Shown: positions 1 through 9,129 of the stretch, piece by piece | How positions within the stretch are numbered: the stretch's first letter is position 1 | Layout: each line of letters starts with the position of its first letter | Assembly (NCBI GenBank): GCA_009602725.1 | Contig: WELB01000135.1 | Coordinates: 47,429-111,428 of the forward strand | Source of the DNA: Spirogloea muscicola | Lineage: Eukaryota > Streptophyta > Zygnematophyceae > Spirogloeales > Spirogloeaceae | Direction of reading: 5' to 3' | Length of the DNA: 64,000 bases | The notes under the pieces: generated by a model | What the model was told of the DNA's origin: nothing | The model's database searches: none | The model's input: the letters and a program-made list of their open reading frames with translations, nothing else | Position numbers and translations under genes: made by a program

Positions 1-23
1 CCCGGCGCCGGCGCCGCCTCGGC

Positions 24-1460
24 ATGCGGGCGCGCCGGTGGCCGGCCGCCCTGACCGCCGCCAGCTCCGCCGTGGCTCGCGCGCAGGGCATGTTCGGGAA
101 CATGCAGGGCCTGTTTGAGACGGTCAAGAAGGCGCAGCAGGTCGTGCAGGTGGAGGCCGTGCGCGTTCAGAAGGAGCTCGCTGCGTACACACCCACCCGC
201 TGCCCTTGTGCACGCGCCTTCTGCTCTGCAGCTCGCCGCTTTGCTGCGGGCCATCGCTGCCTGGTCCGCTCCGAGATGCATGCCTCCCATGGTCACAGGT
301 GACTGTGCAGCCCCGCGGGCGGGGTGTGGTTGGTCGTGCAGGACGGAGTTTGACGGCTACTGCGAAGGCGAGCTCGTGAAGGTGAGCAGTGGCCGAGCTT
401 GTCGCTGGCCAGGCCAGTCCTTTGCACTGCAGCATGCTCCTTGACCGCGTCGCCTGTCATCCATGGCGGCTGTCCACTGGCTACCCGGCTCCCTCGATAC
501 CGGCTTGACCTGCGATTTGTTTTACATGCTAGAGTTGACGGAGGTTGCTCGCTCTATCTGCTGGCCCTTGCTTCAGTAGCAACCAAGTTCTTTCTCCAGT
601 CTTCCCTTTGCCCCCATCTCCCTGCCCACTTTCCCTTTCACCGCGGCAGGTGACTCTGACTGGCAATCAGGAGCCTGTTCGGGCTGAGATCACGGAAGCT
701 GCGCTGGAGACTGGGGCAGAGGTACGCTTCCCTCCTTTGCAAACACGGGCACGAGATAGCTCTGCTCTTCCAAGTTGCGCCGATGCTTAATCGAATGCAA
801 AGCACGCGCACCCTACCACTGAATTGCTCTCAGCCTACTCCACAGAATCTTCTGGCAGGCCAGCTCCGGCCATGCTGCAAAATCTAATACCGAATTAGAG
901 AACAGCCTTATGCTCTTTGTCACATAAGCATTTTCTATTAGCCTATACCAGCCTTTATGACGAGCAGCGCCCGTGTTTTGGTTCCTACCCATGCTACTGG
1001 CAGTGCTGGTGATCACCAGACATCGCTTTTAAAATGTGCAGAAATTGTCTGAGCTAGTGACTGAGGCCTACAAGGATGCACACCTCAAGAGCGTGACGGT
1101 ATGAGCATGCATGGGCATCGTCCTCTTTTGCCGCTGATAAATATTGGAGAGCCTTCATACTCTCATCTGTCCTGTTTATATGATTAGTAGATAATTGTTG
1201 TCCTTTGAGAGTTGCCTTGAGTCGCTTTGTAGTCAGGCATGCATCATTGTTCCACCTTTTGAAATGCATGACGCGTTAAGACACTGATCTTCCCCAAGTT
1301 GTACCACCGAGTAACCAGCGTGCCGACTCTTATTGTTGCTAGCTCAATGTATAAGTTGGTGCCTTGAAAAGATGAGCTGTACGTGCAGGCCATGAAAGAA
1401 AGGATGAAGGAACTTGCTTCGAGTTTAGGAATGCCACCGGGACTTGCTGGCGGAGTTTAG
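24..1460 (+). CDS. STIC2: YbaB/EbfC-family plastid nucleoid-associated protein (STIC2-like), five exons
   Basis: Five exons give one continuous frame: 24-184, 342-381, 650-721, 1042-1098 and 1389-1460, all bounded by GT-AG (donors GTACAC, GTGAGC, GTACGC, GTATGA; acceptors ending TGCAG or GGCAG). The total is 402 nt, 133 residues plus stop. The core matches the YbaB/EbfC family: a start region MFGNMQGLFETVKKAQQ, a central GELVKVTLTGNQEP strand, and a C-terminal helix followed by LGMPPGLAGGV, like the family's PPGF ending. The family consists of small dimeric DNA-binding proteins; the plant homologue STIC2 acts in chloroplasts on nucleoids and thylakoid protein biogenesis. The Arg/Ala-rich N-terminus (about 20 residues) fits the end of a plastid transit peptide. 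The frame is open to the window edge, so the true start may lie upstream. No other host gene is near it. The family call is firm; the plastid location is inferred. Confidence 0.85.
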
Positions 1461-2332
1461 CTATACCCCAAACCCCAAGTTTTGACGATTCCTTTGCCAA
1501 GTGCATTAGATACTTGCCCTCAGATTCTTTTGTAGGCACTGGCTAAGCTACTCCCATGAGCTACCTAATAGAACTACAGCGTCGCTTAGCCAATTGTGTG
1601 GCCATCTTGGGCTGGAAATCTGTGATGTAAGCTACTCACAATTGAAGATTGTACGTGGTGCTTATAGATCTTCTATGCTTGTGTATGATACTTTCTGCAG
1701 CAGGCACAATGCAATTGTTACGACAGTTGACCGCTGATTGGTACTGCTGTTTTACCAACTTTAGTTGGTAGAAACTGGGCACCATGGTTAACGTTGTGAA
1801 TGTGCCAGTTAGTATGGTTGACTATTTTTCACAAGGCCGCGCTTTGGCTGCTGCTGCTGGCCTTCATTGGGCCGATTTTTTTCCAGATTCAAGTTATTCC
1901 GACTTGCAGTTGCTGGCTAGGGGTTTTTGGGCTCTCATGTGATGTCGCCACTCGCTCAGCTGTTGATTTGAGCACCTTTCAGCCATTTGGACCTCCTTGT
2001 TCACAATCCTGGGATTAGGGTCGCCTAATACACATCGCCCACAGACCTTTCAAATTAGATCAGAGGATCTGCGGTGGACAACCTAACACGAGCGCAAGAA
2101 GTAGCTCAAAGGTAGTGTCAACGATATATGAAAACCCCATACCATAGAATGGAACTGTTTGCTACGGAAAATGTGTAATAAATGCTGCGGGTTGCCAAGG
2201 CCGGCCTGCCCGGTGGAACAAGATACTCGGTAAAGCCATTGAGCCGAGGCTGCAGCAGTATATAGCAACGAATGTGCAGGGGCAAGATCGTCGTCCGAGG
2301 GTTCCCGAATCTATAGTAGTCCTTTTTGGCAC
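1461..2332. other. 3' flank of the STIC2-like gene; no gene recognised
   Basis: This stretch has lower GC than the rest of the window and no ORF with recognisable content. It should hold the 3' UTR of the upstream gene. A short inverted repeat (ACCAAC-TTTA-GTTGGT) lies near 1755-1770. It forms the only low-repeat DNA in the window. Confidence 0.5.
1626..1630 (+). promoter_or_regulatory. Possible polyadenylation signal TGTAA
   Basis: TGTAA is the usual polyadenylation signal of chlorophyte green algae, and this copy lies about 165 bp after the stop codon of the STIC2-like gene. The pentamer is short and other copies occur by chance, so this is only a candidate. Confidence 0.3.
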
Positions 2333-2416
2333 CTCTCTCTTTGGCTTTGGACATTGTCCATTTTTTTGGGCTGGCTTTGCCAACCCTTCTTCTCTATGAG
2401 CAAGCACTTCTCTTTT
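2333..2416 (+). repeat. LINE 3'-tail copy A (5'-truncated insertion)
   Basis: The copy contains the palindrome GGACA-T-TGTCC, then GGGCTGGC-TTT-GCCAACCC and the end CTATGAGCAAGCACTTCTC. This is the same sequence that closes the full-length LINE at 7766-7846. No ORF remnant precedes it, so it is a severely 5'-truncated LINE copy. It stands directly before a second tail. Confidence 0.65.
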
Positions 2417-2420
2417 CTGG

Positions 2421-2504
2421 TCTCTCTTTCTTTGGCTGTGGACATTGTCCACTCGTTTTGGGCTGGCTTTGCCAGCCCCTTTTCTCTATGGGCGAGCACT
2501 TTCT
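2421..2504 (+). repeat. LINE 3'-tail copy B
   Basis: This second tail is head-to-tail with copy A. It has GGACA-T-TGTCC, a perfect stem GGGCTGGC/GCCAGCCC around TTT, and CTATGGGCGAGCACTTTCT. Two tails in a row suggest that one copy inserted next to or into the other. Confidence 0.65.
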
Positions 2505-2725
2505 GAATATATAAGCGCGGGTCTCCCCGCATTCCGGCCCTACTGGCCCGTGTGAGAAAGCTTGGCACCGACGTTTTGCATTGACGACCCGTCCACGATC
2601 GGTCGATGGCTATTGACAGTCTTCCACCGAAACTCTACCCTATCGGTCGACCACCATCGCCATACTGACTGACGGTCCCTGCGTCGATGGCCCATTCATA
2701 TCAATTCACGGTCTAACAATGGCGG
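2505..2725. other. Short non-coding stretch between LINE pieces
   Basis: Nothing is recognised here. The motif CGGTCGAC/GGTCGATGG recurs a few times (2600-2690), and related sequence reappears just after the LINE fragment that follows, so it may be flanking or 5'-junction DNA of that insertion. Confidence 0.3.
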
Positions 2726-3106
2726 GCATAAAGGAACGGAAGTACGCAGATCACCCGTTGAGCGACGAGTTTGTCCCACTGGCCGTCGACGTGCACGGAG
2801 CCTTTGGCACCGATTGGCTTGACTTGCTTCACCCCCTTGCACGGCGTGCAGCGGCCCGCCGCCATGGGCAGCAGGGCGAGCAGCCTGGCTTCAATGTCGC
2901 CGGGTCCCTCGCTCAAGTCTTCCGGATGCGCTTGGCCATCTCTTTGCAGCGGTCCCTCGCCTTCGCGGTTCACTTACGCGCAGGCCGCGCTTTGGCCAAG
3001 GCGGCCTCCGGCTTCCGACAGGGCGACGTCTTTCCGCCGGCTACTCATTCCGACCTGCATCTCTTGACGAGAGGTTACTGAGACTGGGCTGGCCTCTCCC
3101 AGCCAC
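2726..3106 (+). pseudogene. 5'-truncated LINE copy (C-terminal end of the ORF plus hairpin)
   Basis: An uninterrupted frame to the stop at 3079-3081 aligns with the last ~115 residues of the full-length LINE protein (KYADHPLSDEFVPLAVDVHG against KYADHPRDDEFFPLAIDTHG; shared ending LLTRGY/LLSRGY). Directly after the stop comes the hairpin GGCTGG-CCTCTC-CCAGCC. It lacks the zinc fingers, reverse transcriptase and the endonuclease core, so it is a dead 5'-truncated copy. Confidence 0.8.
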
Positions 3107-3197
3107 CAGTCAATCTGGCCGCGCTTGATCTAACAACGGGCTAGCATGAGCGGTCTAACTCTACACAGTCGTCGACAGGACTACCACTGACGGTGCC

Positions 3198-3350
3198 TGT
3201 AGTGTCCCCATTCGTTACGTGACGGTTACCCTAGGGTTGGACGCTAACGCGTAGTAACGATGCGCGGCCCAGTATCGTTAGACTCCCGCGCAGTGACGCG
3301 GGGCGACGCGCGACGGTGACGCGCGGCCCGCCAGAAGAGAAAGAGAAAGG
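3198..3350 (+). mobile_element. Fragment of an LTR-A-like long terminal repeat (5' part)
   Basis: It begins TGTAGTGTCCCC and continues with GTTACGTGACGG and many GACGCGCG motifs, resembling the start of LTR-A (TGTAACGTCCCC, GTTACGGGACG). The rest of the LTR is not seen; LINE-tail sequence follows. It is an old fragment. Confidence 0.45.
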
Positions 3351-3362
3351 GCGCGCCCATTT

Positions 3363-3395
3363 GTCCATTCTTTTTGGGCTGGCTTTGCCCAGCAT
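3363..3395 (+). repeat. Partial LINE 3'-tail copy C
   Basis: It holds the tail core TTGTCCATTCTTTTTGGG and the GGCTGGC-TTTG-CCCAGC stem and then stops abruptly where another LINE end begins, as if a later LINE copy inserted in it. Confidence 0.55.
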
Positions 3396-3556
3396 CTCTG
3401 ATCTGCGGCTGCTTAGCAGGGGTTACTGAGTGTCTCGTAGCAGCTTTGTTTCTGTTACTTAGCGCTTCCCCTGGCCCCCTTCTCGTACTCTGTTCATTCT
3501 TTTTCGGGCTGGTTGTTCCAGCCCCTATTCTCAATGGGCGAGCACTTTCTTCTTTT
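3396..3556 (+). mobile_element. Very short 5'-truncated LINE copy (last codons, 3' UTR and tail D)
   Basis: The first ~35 bases encode SDLRLLSRGY and a stop, the last codons of the LINE ORF. A UTR of about 60 bases follows, then the tail at 3489-3550 (GGGCTGG-TTGTT-CCAGCCC, then CAATGGGCGAGCACTTTCTTC). The loop differs from other copies but the stem is kept. Confidence 0.65.
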
Positions 3557-3710
3557 TTTCCGTGCTTCTCCGTGCCAGCCTCCCTCCAGGGGCACCCCGT
3601 GGGGGGCGCGCCGCACGAGGGTGGCACGACAAAGCGTCAGCTGCCAGGCAGACGCTTGCGACAGCCTTCTGCCGCCCTCAGGTCTTGTCAAGGCCAGGTG
3701 AGCACGAGAG

Positions 3711-6700
3711 ATGAAGAGGCTTTTGACACCATCCATCTGGTCGCGGGCGCCGCCGCCGCCGCCGCCACCCCTCTTAAACCCCGGGCCGCCGCCGGCGCCG
3801 TCGCCGGCGGCGCCCGCCATGGGGTCCGCGGCGGCGTGCAGCTCTCGGCGCCGCCCTCGGAGCCGGAGTCCCGAACTTCCCCCGGCCAAGTTCGCGTGGG
3901 CGCAGCGGTTTCTCACCCTCGCCGCCTTCCATGCCGCCACCACGCCACCTCCGCCGCAGCCCCCCCTTCTTCCGCCGTCGCCACCCTCGCCTGCGAAGCC
4001 CCCGCGCGCGCCGTGCCCCACCTGCCCGCGGGATTTCGCAACTCCCCATGGTGTCTCTGTGCATCGGCGACACTGCAAGGGGCATGCCAGCCCCACCGGC
4101 CCGCCGCCCGCAGCGGCCGTCGCGGCTTGCAGCCCCATCGTCCAGGCCCTGGCATCCACTCGGGCGGAGCATTCCACGGAGCATTCCACGGAGCATTCCA
4201 CGGAGGCCACTACTCTATCGCCTCCCGCCCGAGAGAAGTGTCGGGCACCAACGTTATCGCCTCCACCCCTGAGAAGCGAGGGGACCCACGAGGTGACCAC
4301 GCTCCTCCATCCTCAGGGTACCATGTCCCATGTGCTCGGCCCTGACGCCCCTGAGTGTGCTTCTCCGGCGACAGTGGTGCGGCAGCCGCTACCGCCCGCC
4401 GAGCCGTCGTCACCACAGCCGCCGACGTCCCCACCGCCCCCACCTCCTCCGACGCCGCCTTCCCGATCATCCGCCATCCCGCCTCTCGAGCCGCCCAGCC
4501 TTCCACAGTCGGCGCCATCGACGCCCCCCCCATCTCCGCCGCCTCCACCCCCGCCGAGCGAGCCGGCTCCACCGCCGTCGCCCTCTCCTCCCTCGCCCGA
4601 CCCGCCTCGGTGCCAGCTTTGCCAGAGGACCTTCACCACGCGGTCCGGCCGGTCCAACCACCAGCGAACTTGCGCGGGCAACATCAACCGTGCGGAGCAG
4701 GCGCGGAGCGCAGCGGCGGCGGGTGGTCGTCGGGGCAGACCAGGCAGGCCTCCCGCGCCGTCCCCGCCCACGCCTCACCACTGGCAGTGGCTGGCCGACC
4801 TTGACCTGGCCGCAGTTCACCGCCAGGCGGCCCTGCCGCTCCTACGCCATGTTCCACGCTGGGCACGCCCACACCTCCGCCGCGCGCTCCGCCCGGTGAC
4901 ACAGCGGATCGTCGTGGACCACAGAGACGAGGCGGCGTGGAAGCTGTTCATCCTCTTCCCCCGGCTGTTGCTCGGGCGGGTCTCTCTCGACAGCCGCAAG
5001 CAGGGCCAGCAGCCCCTCTTGGAACGCGTCCAGTTGTTCGAGAGCGGGCACTGGGAGGAGCTCCTGGCGAGGCACGACGCAGCCGTGGCGGCATCCGAAG
5101 CCAACCGTGGTGGTCGAGGGGCAACACACGACCGGGCCGCCAGCGTCCGCAGGGCTCTTCGCTACGGCCACGCGGGCGAGCTCTCCCGGGCTGTGCAGGC
5201 CCTGGACGATGCGATGCTGGCGCCGACCAATGCGGCAACCCGGGCGGCTCTGGACTCCCTCCACCCCCCGTCCAGCTCCCCCCTGCCACCGTGGTTGGCC
5301 GCGTTCGCCCCGCCGGAGGAGGTGGTCTTGGACGCCGACGCCCTCATGAAGGCTCTCCAGACCAGCCGTCGCGCAGCCGCCGGCGGCCCCTCCCGCATGC
5401 TAACTGAGCACCTGCGGGAGATCTTCCTTGAGGGTGAGGCAACAGACTTCAACGCGCTGCTGCAGATCTGCCAGCATATGGCCCGCGACAATGTGCCGGC
5501 CAGCATCCGCGGCGTACTGTGCACCAGCACGCTGCTCGCCCTCGACAAGCCGAGCGGGGGAGTCAGGCCCATTGCCATTGGGGAGGTCCTGTACCGCCTG
5601 GTGAGCCGCGTACTCTGGCAGCAGCATGCGGGGCCGGCGCAGGTGCACATGGCGCCACACCAGTACGGCGCGGGGCTGCGGAGTGGGGGCGAGGCCGTCG
5701 TCCATGGGGTTCGTGCGACCTTGGACCAGCACCCGGGGTGGCTGGTGCTGGCCGTTGACGTGAAGAATGCCTTCAACACTGTGGAGCGCGCCAGCATTGC
5801 GGAGGAGCTCCGGGCATCCTTCCCCTCCCTGGTACCCTTTTTCCGCTTGGGGTACGGTCAGCCCAGCGACCTCCTCTGGAGGACAGGGGGTGACCAAGTG
5901 GAGGTCCTGCAGTCCCAAGCGGGCACGCGGCAAGGGGACCCCCTCGCCGGCTTCTTCTTTGCGCTCGCTCACAACCGGGCTCTGCAGGCTACCGCGGCGG
6001 CACATCCAGGGGTCCTACTGCCCACCTTCGCCGACGACACCACCATGGTCGGCCCTCCGGAAGACGTGGCGGCGGCCTTCGTCACCTTCGAGCGGCAGCT
6101 GGCCACCCTCGGCCTGTCCACCCGGGCGTCGAAGTGTGCGGCTTGGTCCCCCTGCGGCCTCCCACCCACCCTGGCGCTGCCCGCCGGATGCCTGACTCCC
6201 GCAAACGGCTTCACCCTCCTGGGGGTCCCTATCGGCGCGCCGTCCTTCGTGGAGGGGCAGCTGCGAGCCCGCCTCGAGGAGCACCTCCAGCCTGCGGCCC
6301 GGCTCCCCGAGCTGCAGGACATGCAGCTGGCCTTGGCCATGTTGACCAAGGCTATTGCGGAGCGACCCCAGTACCTGACGCGGGCCACCCCGCCGTCCCC
6401 AGGGGCGCTGGCGGCGTACGCGGGTTTTGACGCAGGCATGGTGACGAGCCTGGCGGCCCTGGTCCGCCACCAGGGCTTCCCCCAGTCGCCTGCCGCCCTT
6501 CACCAGGCCACGCTTCCCCTCAGATACGGCGGTCTCGGCTTGCGCCCGCTCGTCCGTTCCTGCCGGGCAGCGTACCTCGGCAGCTGGGCGCAGACAGCCG
6601 CCTCCGTGGCCCAGCGTTTCTTGGTCCACGGCCAGCGTGCGCTGGAGCAGGCGGTGGTGGAGGTAGACACGGGTGTGCTGCCTTTCCAGGCGTCGCTACG

Positions 6701-7718
6701 CTCCGCCCACCAGGAGCTGCTCGCGGTGCACCCGGACCTGGCGGGCCAGGCGGTCTCCTTTGCGCACCTCGCGCACACCGCCGACCAGCGCGTCCAAGCG
6801 CGCTTCGCAGCCGCAATGGACAAGGCAGCCTTCACCACCGCCTTGCTCCAGCTCCCGGAGGCCGACCTGCGCGGGCGCGCGCGATTCCACTCGGCCTCCT
6901 CCCCGGGGGCCGCGGCGTGGCTCCAGGCCCTCCCCCTCAATGAAGCCCTCACACTCCCGGACGAGGCGTTCCGCAGTGCCGTCCACCGGCTCCTGGGCTT
7001 GCCGCCGCCATGTCTCCAGGGTGTGCAACAGTGTGAATGTGGTGAGCGAGGGGCCGAGCATGGGGAGCTGGCCGCTCATGTTCTGCGCTGTTCCCACGGC
7101 GGAGAGCGGACAGCGGCCCATGACCATCTCCGGGATGCGATGCATGGCATCCTTGTGGAGGCTGGCTTCTCGGTGGCAGCCGAGAACTCTGCCGTCATGC
7201 CGCTCCAGCAACGGGCCGACGGTCTCCACGCTCGTCGCGTGGACCTTGTGGCCACCCCACCGGCAGGCGGGCCACGTCTTCTCCTGGACGTGGTGACCAC
7301 CGACTCCTATGACCGCTCACATCCAACCCAGTGTGCCACCAAAGCTGGGTATGCGGTAGCCTGCGCAGCTCGGGCCAAGGAGCTAAAATACGCAGATCAC
7401 CCGCGGGACGACGAGTTCTTCCCGCTCGCCATCGATACGCACGGGGCGCTGGGCGCTCGGTGGCTCGAGCTGCTCAACCAGCTCTCTCGTCACGCCATTG
7501 CCCGCCGCTTCCATGGGGAGCCGGTGGACTCCCATGCAGCAGGGTCGCTAGCGCAGGTGTACCGCATGCGCTTGGCCGTCTCGCTGCAGAGGTCTATGGC
7601 CCGCGCGCTGCACCTGCGTGCAGGCAGAGCCCTCGCTGCAGCCTCTGGCTCTGGCCAGGGGACCCGCTTCCAGGAACCCAGTCTCTCCGACCTGAGGCTG
7701 CTTAGCAGAGGTTACTGA
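3711..7718 (+). CDS. LINE polyprotein: zinc fingers, reverse transcriptase, restriction-like endonuclease
   Basis: The 1335-residue ORF is uninterrupted. Residues 1-100 and about 230-300 are Pro/Ala-rich linkers. The first C2H2 finger is at ~102-125 (CPTC...HRRHCKGH) and the second at ~301-322 (CQLC...HQRTC). Reverse-transcriptase motifs are RPIAIGEVLYRLV (~619), AVDVKNAF with the first catalytic Asp at ~683, GTRQGDPLAGFFFA (~738) and FADD with the catalytic pair at ~775-776. A CECG...HVLRC cysteine-histidine motif starts at ~1108. The endonuclease-like signature is RVD (Asp ~1178), 14 residues, then D (~1193), close to the R2-type R/KPD-X12-14-D but with Val for Pro. A short tandem repeat EHSTEHSTEHST lies at ~153-164. 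All catalytic residues are present, so the copy may be active. The start codon is uncertain: Met at 3711 is the first in frame, but 3819 (in a Met-Gly-Ser context) is possible. Confidence 0.8.
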   Translation: MKRLLTPSIWSRAPPPPPPPLLNPGPPPAPSPAAPAMGSAAACSSRRRPRSRSPELPPAKFAWAQRFLTLAAFHAATTPPPPQPPLLPPSPPSPAKPPRAPCPTCPRDFATPHGVSVHRRHCKGHASPTGPPPAAAVAACSPIVQALASTRAEHSTEHSTEHSTEATTLSPPAREKCRAPTLSPPPLRSEGTHEVTTLLHPQGTMSHVLGPDAPECASPATVVRQPLPPAEPSSPQPPTSPPPPPPPTPPSRSSAIPPLEPPSLPQSAPSTPPPSPPPPPPPSEPAPPPSPSPPSPDPPRCQLCQRTFTTRSGRSNHQRTCAGNINRAEQARSAAAAGGRRGRPGRPPAPSPPTPHHWQWLADLDLAAVHRQAALPLLRHVPRWARPHLRRALRPVTQRIVVDHRDEAAWKLFILFPRLLLGRVSLDSRKQGQQPLLERVQLFESGHWEELLARHDAAVAASEANRGGRGATHDRAASVRRALRYGHAGELSRAVQALDDAMLAPTNAATRAALDSLHPPSSSPLPPWLAAFAPPEEVVLDADALMKALQTSRRAAAGGPSRMLTEHLREIFLEGEATDFNALLQICQHMARDNVPASIRGVLCTSTLLALDKPSGGVRPIAIGEVLYRLVSRVLWQQHAGPAQVHMAPHQYGAGLRSGGEAVVHGVRATLDQHPGWLVLAVDVKNAFNTVERASIAEELRASFPSLVPFFRLGYGQPSDLLWRTGGDQVEVLQSQAGTRQGDPLAGFFFALAHNRALQATAAAHPGVLLPTFADDTTMVGPPEDVAAAFVTFERQLATLGLSTRASKCAAWSPCGLPPTLALPAGCLTPANGFTLLGVPIGAPSFVEGQLRARLEEHLQPAARLPELQDMQLALAMLTKAIAERPQYLTRATPPSPGALAAYAGFDAGMVTSLAALVRHQGFPQSPAALHQATLPLRYGGLGLRPLVRSCRAAYLGSWAQTAASVAQRFLVHGQRALEQAVVEVDTGVLPFQASLRSAHQELLAVHPDLAGQAVSFAHLAHTADQRVQARFAAAMDKAAFTTALLQLPEADLRGRARFHSASSPGAAAWLQALPLNEALTLPDEAFRSAVHRLLGLPPPCLQGVQQCECGERGAEHGELAAHVLRCSHGGERTAAHDHLRDAMHGILVEAGFSVAAENSAVMPLQQRADGLHARRVDLVATPPAGGPRLLLDVVTTDSYDRSHPTQCATKAGYAVACAARAKELKYADHPRDDEFFPLAIDTHGALGARWLELLNQLSRHAIARRFHGEPVDSHAAGSLAQVYRMRLAVSLQRSMARALHLRAGRALAAASGSGQGTRFQEPSLSDLRLLSRGY
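4167..4205 (+). repeat. 12-bp tandem repeat in the LINE ORF
   Basis: Three exact copies of GAGCATTCCACG in frame encode EHST three times, followed by one more GAG. It lies between the two zinc fingers and looks like a recent replication-slippage expansion. Confidence 0.8.
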
Positions 7719-7765
7719 GTGCTTCGTAACTGCTTCGTTTCTTTTCTGTGCTTAGAAGGCTCCTC

Positions 7766-7846
7766 TTTCTTTGGCTTTGGACATTGTCCATTCATTTTGG
7801 GCTGGCTTTGCCAGCCCCTCTTCTCTATGGGCGCGCACTTCTCTTT
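7766..7846 (+). repeat. 3' tail of the full-length LINE (tail E)
   Basis: This tail lies 48 bases after the LINE stop codon. It has the palindrome GGACA-T-TGTCC, the stem GGGCTGGC/GCCAGCCC closing a 3-nt TTT loop, and the end CTATGGGCGCGCACTTCTC. It anchors all other tail copies in the window to this LINE family. Structured 3' ends are the usual recognition signal for LINE reverse transcriptases lacking poly(A), so this is its likely job here. Confidence 0.7.
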
Positions 7847-7930
7847 GCACACCGCCCAGGGCGCCGCTTCGTGTCCCCGCTTCCGTGTTCCCCTTCGCAC
7901 TTGCTGAGGTGTGTTGAGGGGGGGTGAGCG

Positions 7931-8655
7931 CATGCCTCCCACGACTTTACTCAGGGATACTATGTTTGGAATTGTGCGAGAGGCGGGGTGTCATCCGGCG
8001 ATGGAGGTGTCCGGCATCATTCCAATCTCCTCAGGGCGCGGCAAGCCATACTTGCGGCGTCTGGACGTGGTCGCCACCCCCCGGGGTGGTGCGCCTCGTC
8101 TGCTCCTGGACGTCGTACTGATCGACGCATACAAGGATGGCGCACCCACGTCAACCGTGTCTGGCTGGGCCACGTCCAGCGCGGAGGGCAAGAAGGAGCG
8201 GCACTACCAGGACCATCCCCGAGGGGACCATCATTACCCGTGTGCCATAGATATTTACGGAGGCTACGGCGTAAAATGGTCCTCCCTGATCCAGCATCTG
8301 GCCCGGCTGGTTAATGCGCGTCGTCGAAGTCGGGGGGGCAGCCCAGTATTCCTCAGGCCTTAGTTGCATATTACAGAATGCGGCTCTCACTTAGTTTGCA
8401 GCGCTCGCAAGCATTGGCTCTTCATCAACGCTCTAAGTCAGGCCTCCGGCTTTCGTGGCGGCGCTCCAGCTCCCCAAGTTAGCTTGTCGGATTTGTTTGT
8501 GCTCACCCGTGGGTAATAATGTCACCTTATGCACCTCAGTTTAGGTCTCCGTATTTTGTAGCCTTGTTTAGTTTGCACTAGGTTCTGCCTGAACACTGTA
8601 TTGGCTTGAATTGGCCTCCCTTTCATTTCATGCGCTCCGCGCGCTCTCTCTCTTT
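7931..8655 (+). pseudogene. 5'-truncated, diverged LINE copy (endonuclease domain and C-terminus)
   Basis: LRDTMFGIVREAG matches LRDAMHGILVEAG of the full-length copy. RRLDVVATPRGG...LLLDVV keeps the D-X14-D endonuclease spacing. Later parts (QRSQALALHQR, then LSDLFVLTRG and stop at 8514-8516) continue the homology in other frames, so the copy carries frameshifts after about codon 110. A UTR-like tract of about 140 bases follows, but the tail hairpin is not recognised. It represents a LINE subfamily distinct from the full-length copy. Confidence 0.7.
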
Positions 8656-9129
8656 GCCAGGCCCGCTCTTTCAGGGGTGGACCTTGGGGCTACCCTCGTC
8701 ACACCCTCCGGGGAGGTGGTGGCAGATGGAACGCTACAAGTAGTTGGCCGAGGCCAGACTCATGAGTCGGACCAGTGACCGCCCAGAGAGAGGCACAATC
8801 CTGCTTGCCTGCTGTCGCAGCTGCCGCCACAGCTCTGCTGCTGCCGTCTGCTGCTCAGCCCGTCGCCGCAGCTCGTCGCTGCAGGCCTTGCTGGCTCTCT
8901 GTAAATGCTATGGCTGCGCCCTGTGGGGGGACAGCTACTAAGCCAGACCCTCAGGAGGGGTCTTCTGGGAGTGCCTCAGCGTAAGACTTCCGCTGTGATG
9001 TATGCGCGAGTATGCGCTTTGGGCGCTGGCGTTCACACTGTATGTGGGTTGTCCCAGAAACCTCCTAGGTCCGGTCTCCAACAAGGACGTACTAACCCCT
9101 AAGTGTTATATACGGTTGAGGACGTCACA
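8656..9129 (+). mobile_element. LTR-C fragment (5'-truncated solo LTR)
   Basis: It shares with other LTR-C copies the GTGGCAGATGGAACGCTACAAG core, the CTGCTGCCGTCTGCTGC-rich tract, the CTAAGCCAGACCCTCAGG segment, and an end in GACGTCACA. No primer site or internal region follows, so it is an isolated, eroded LTR. Its 5' third is missing. Confidence 0.6.

Larger units (their letters stand above)
3561..7847 (+). mobile_element. Full-length non-LTR retrotransposon (LINE) with restriction-like endonuclease
   Basis: The element consists of a 5' UTR (about 3561-3710), one long ORF (3711-7718), a short 3' UTR and the hairpin tail at 7766-7846. The ORF organisation (N-terminal zinc fingers, central reverse transcriptase, C-terminal cysteine-histidine motif and PD-(D/E)XK-like endonuclease) is that of the R2/NeSL/CRE grade of LINEs, which integrate by target-primed reverse transcription. 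It has no poly(A) tail. The exact 5' end and TSD are not resolved because the flanks are other LINE tails. At least ten further truncated copies lie in this window. Confidence 0.75.

Noticed and set aside
1800-2018. Small hydrophobic ORF downstream of the host gene
   Set aside because: No start context, no similarity recognised, and composition is non-coding-like.
4210-4902. Several overlapping minus-strand and alternative-frame ORFs in the LINE N-terminal region
   Set aside because: High GC with Pro/Ala codon runs creates long open frames on both strands; none shows a domain.
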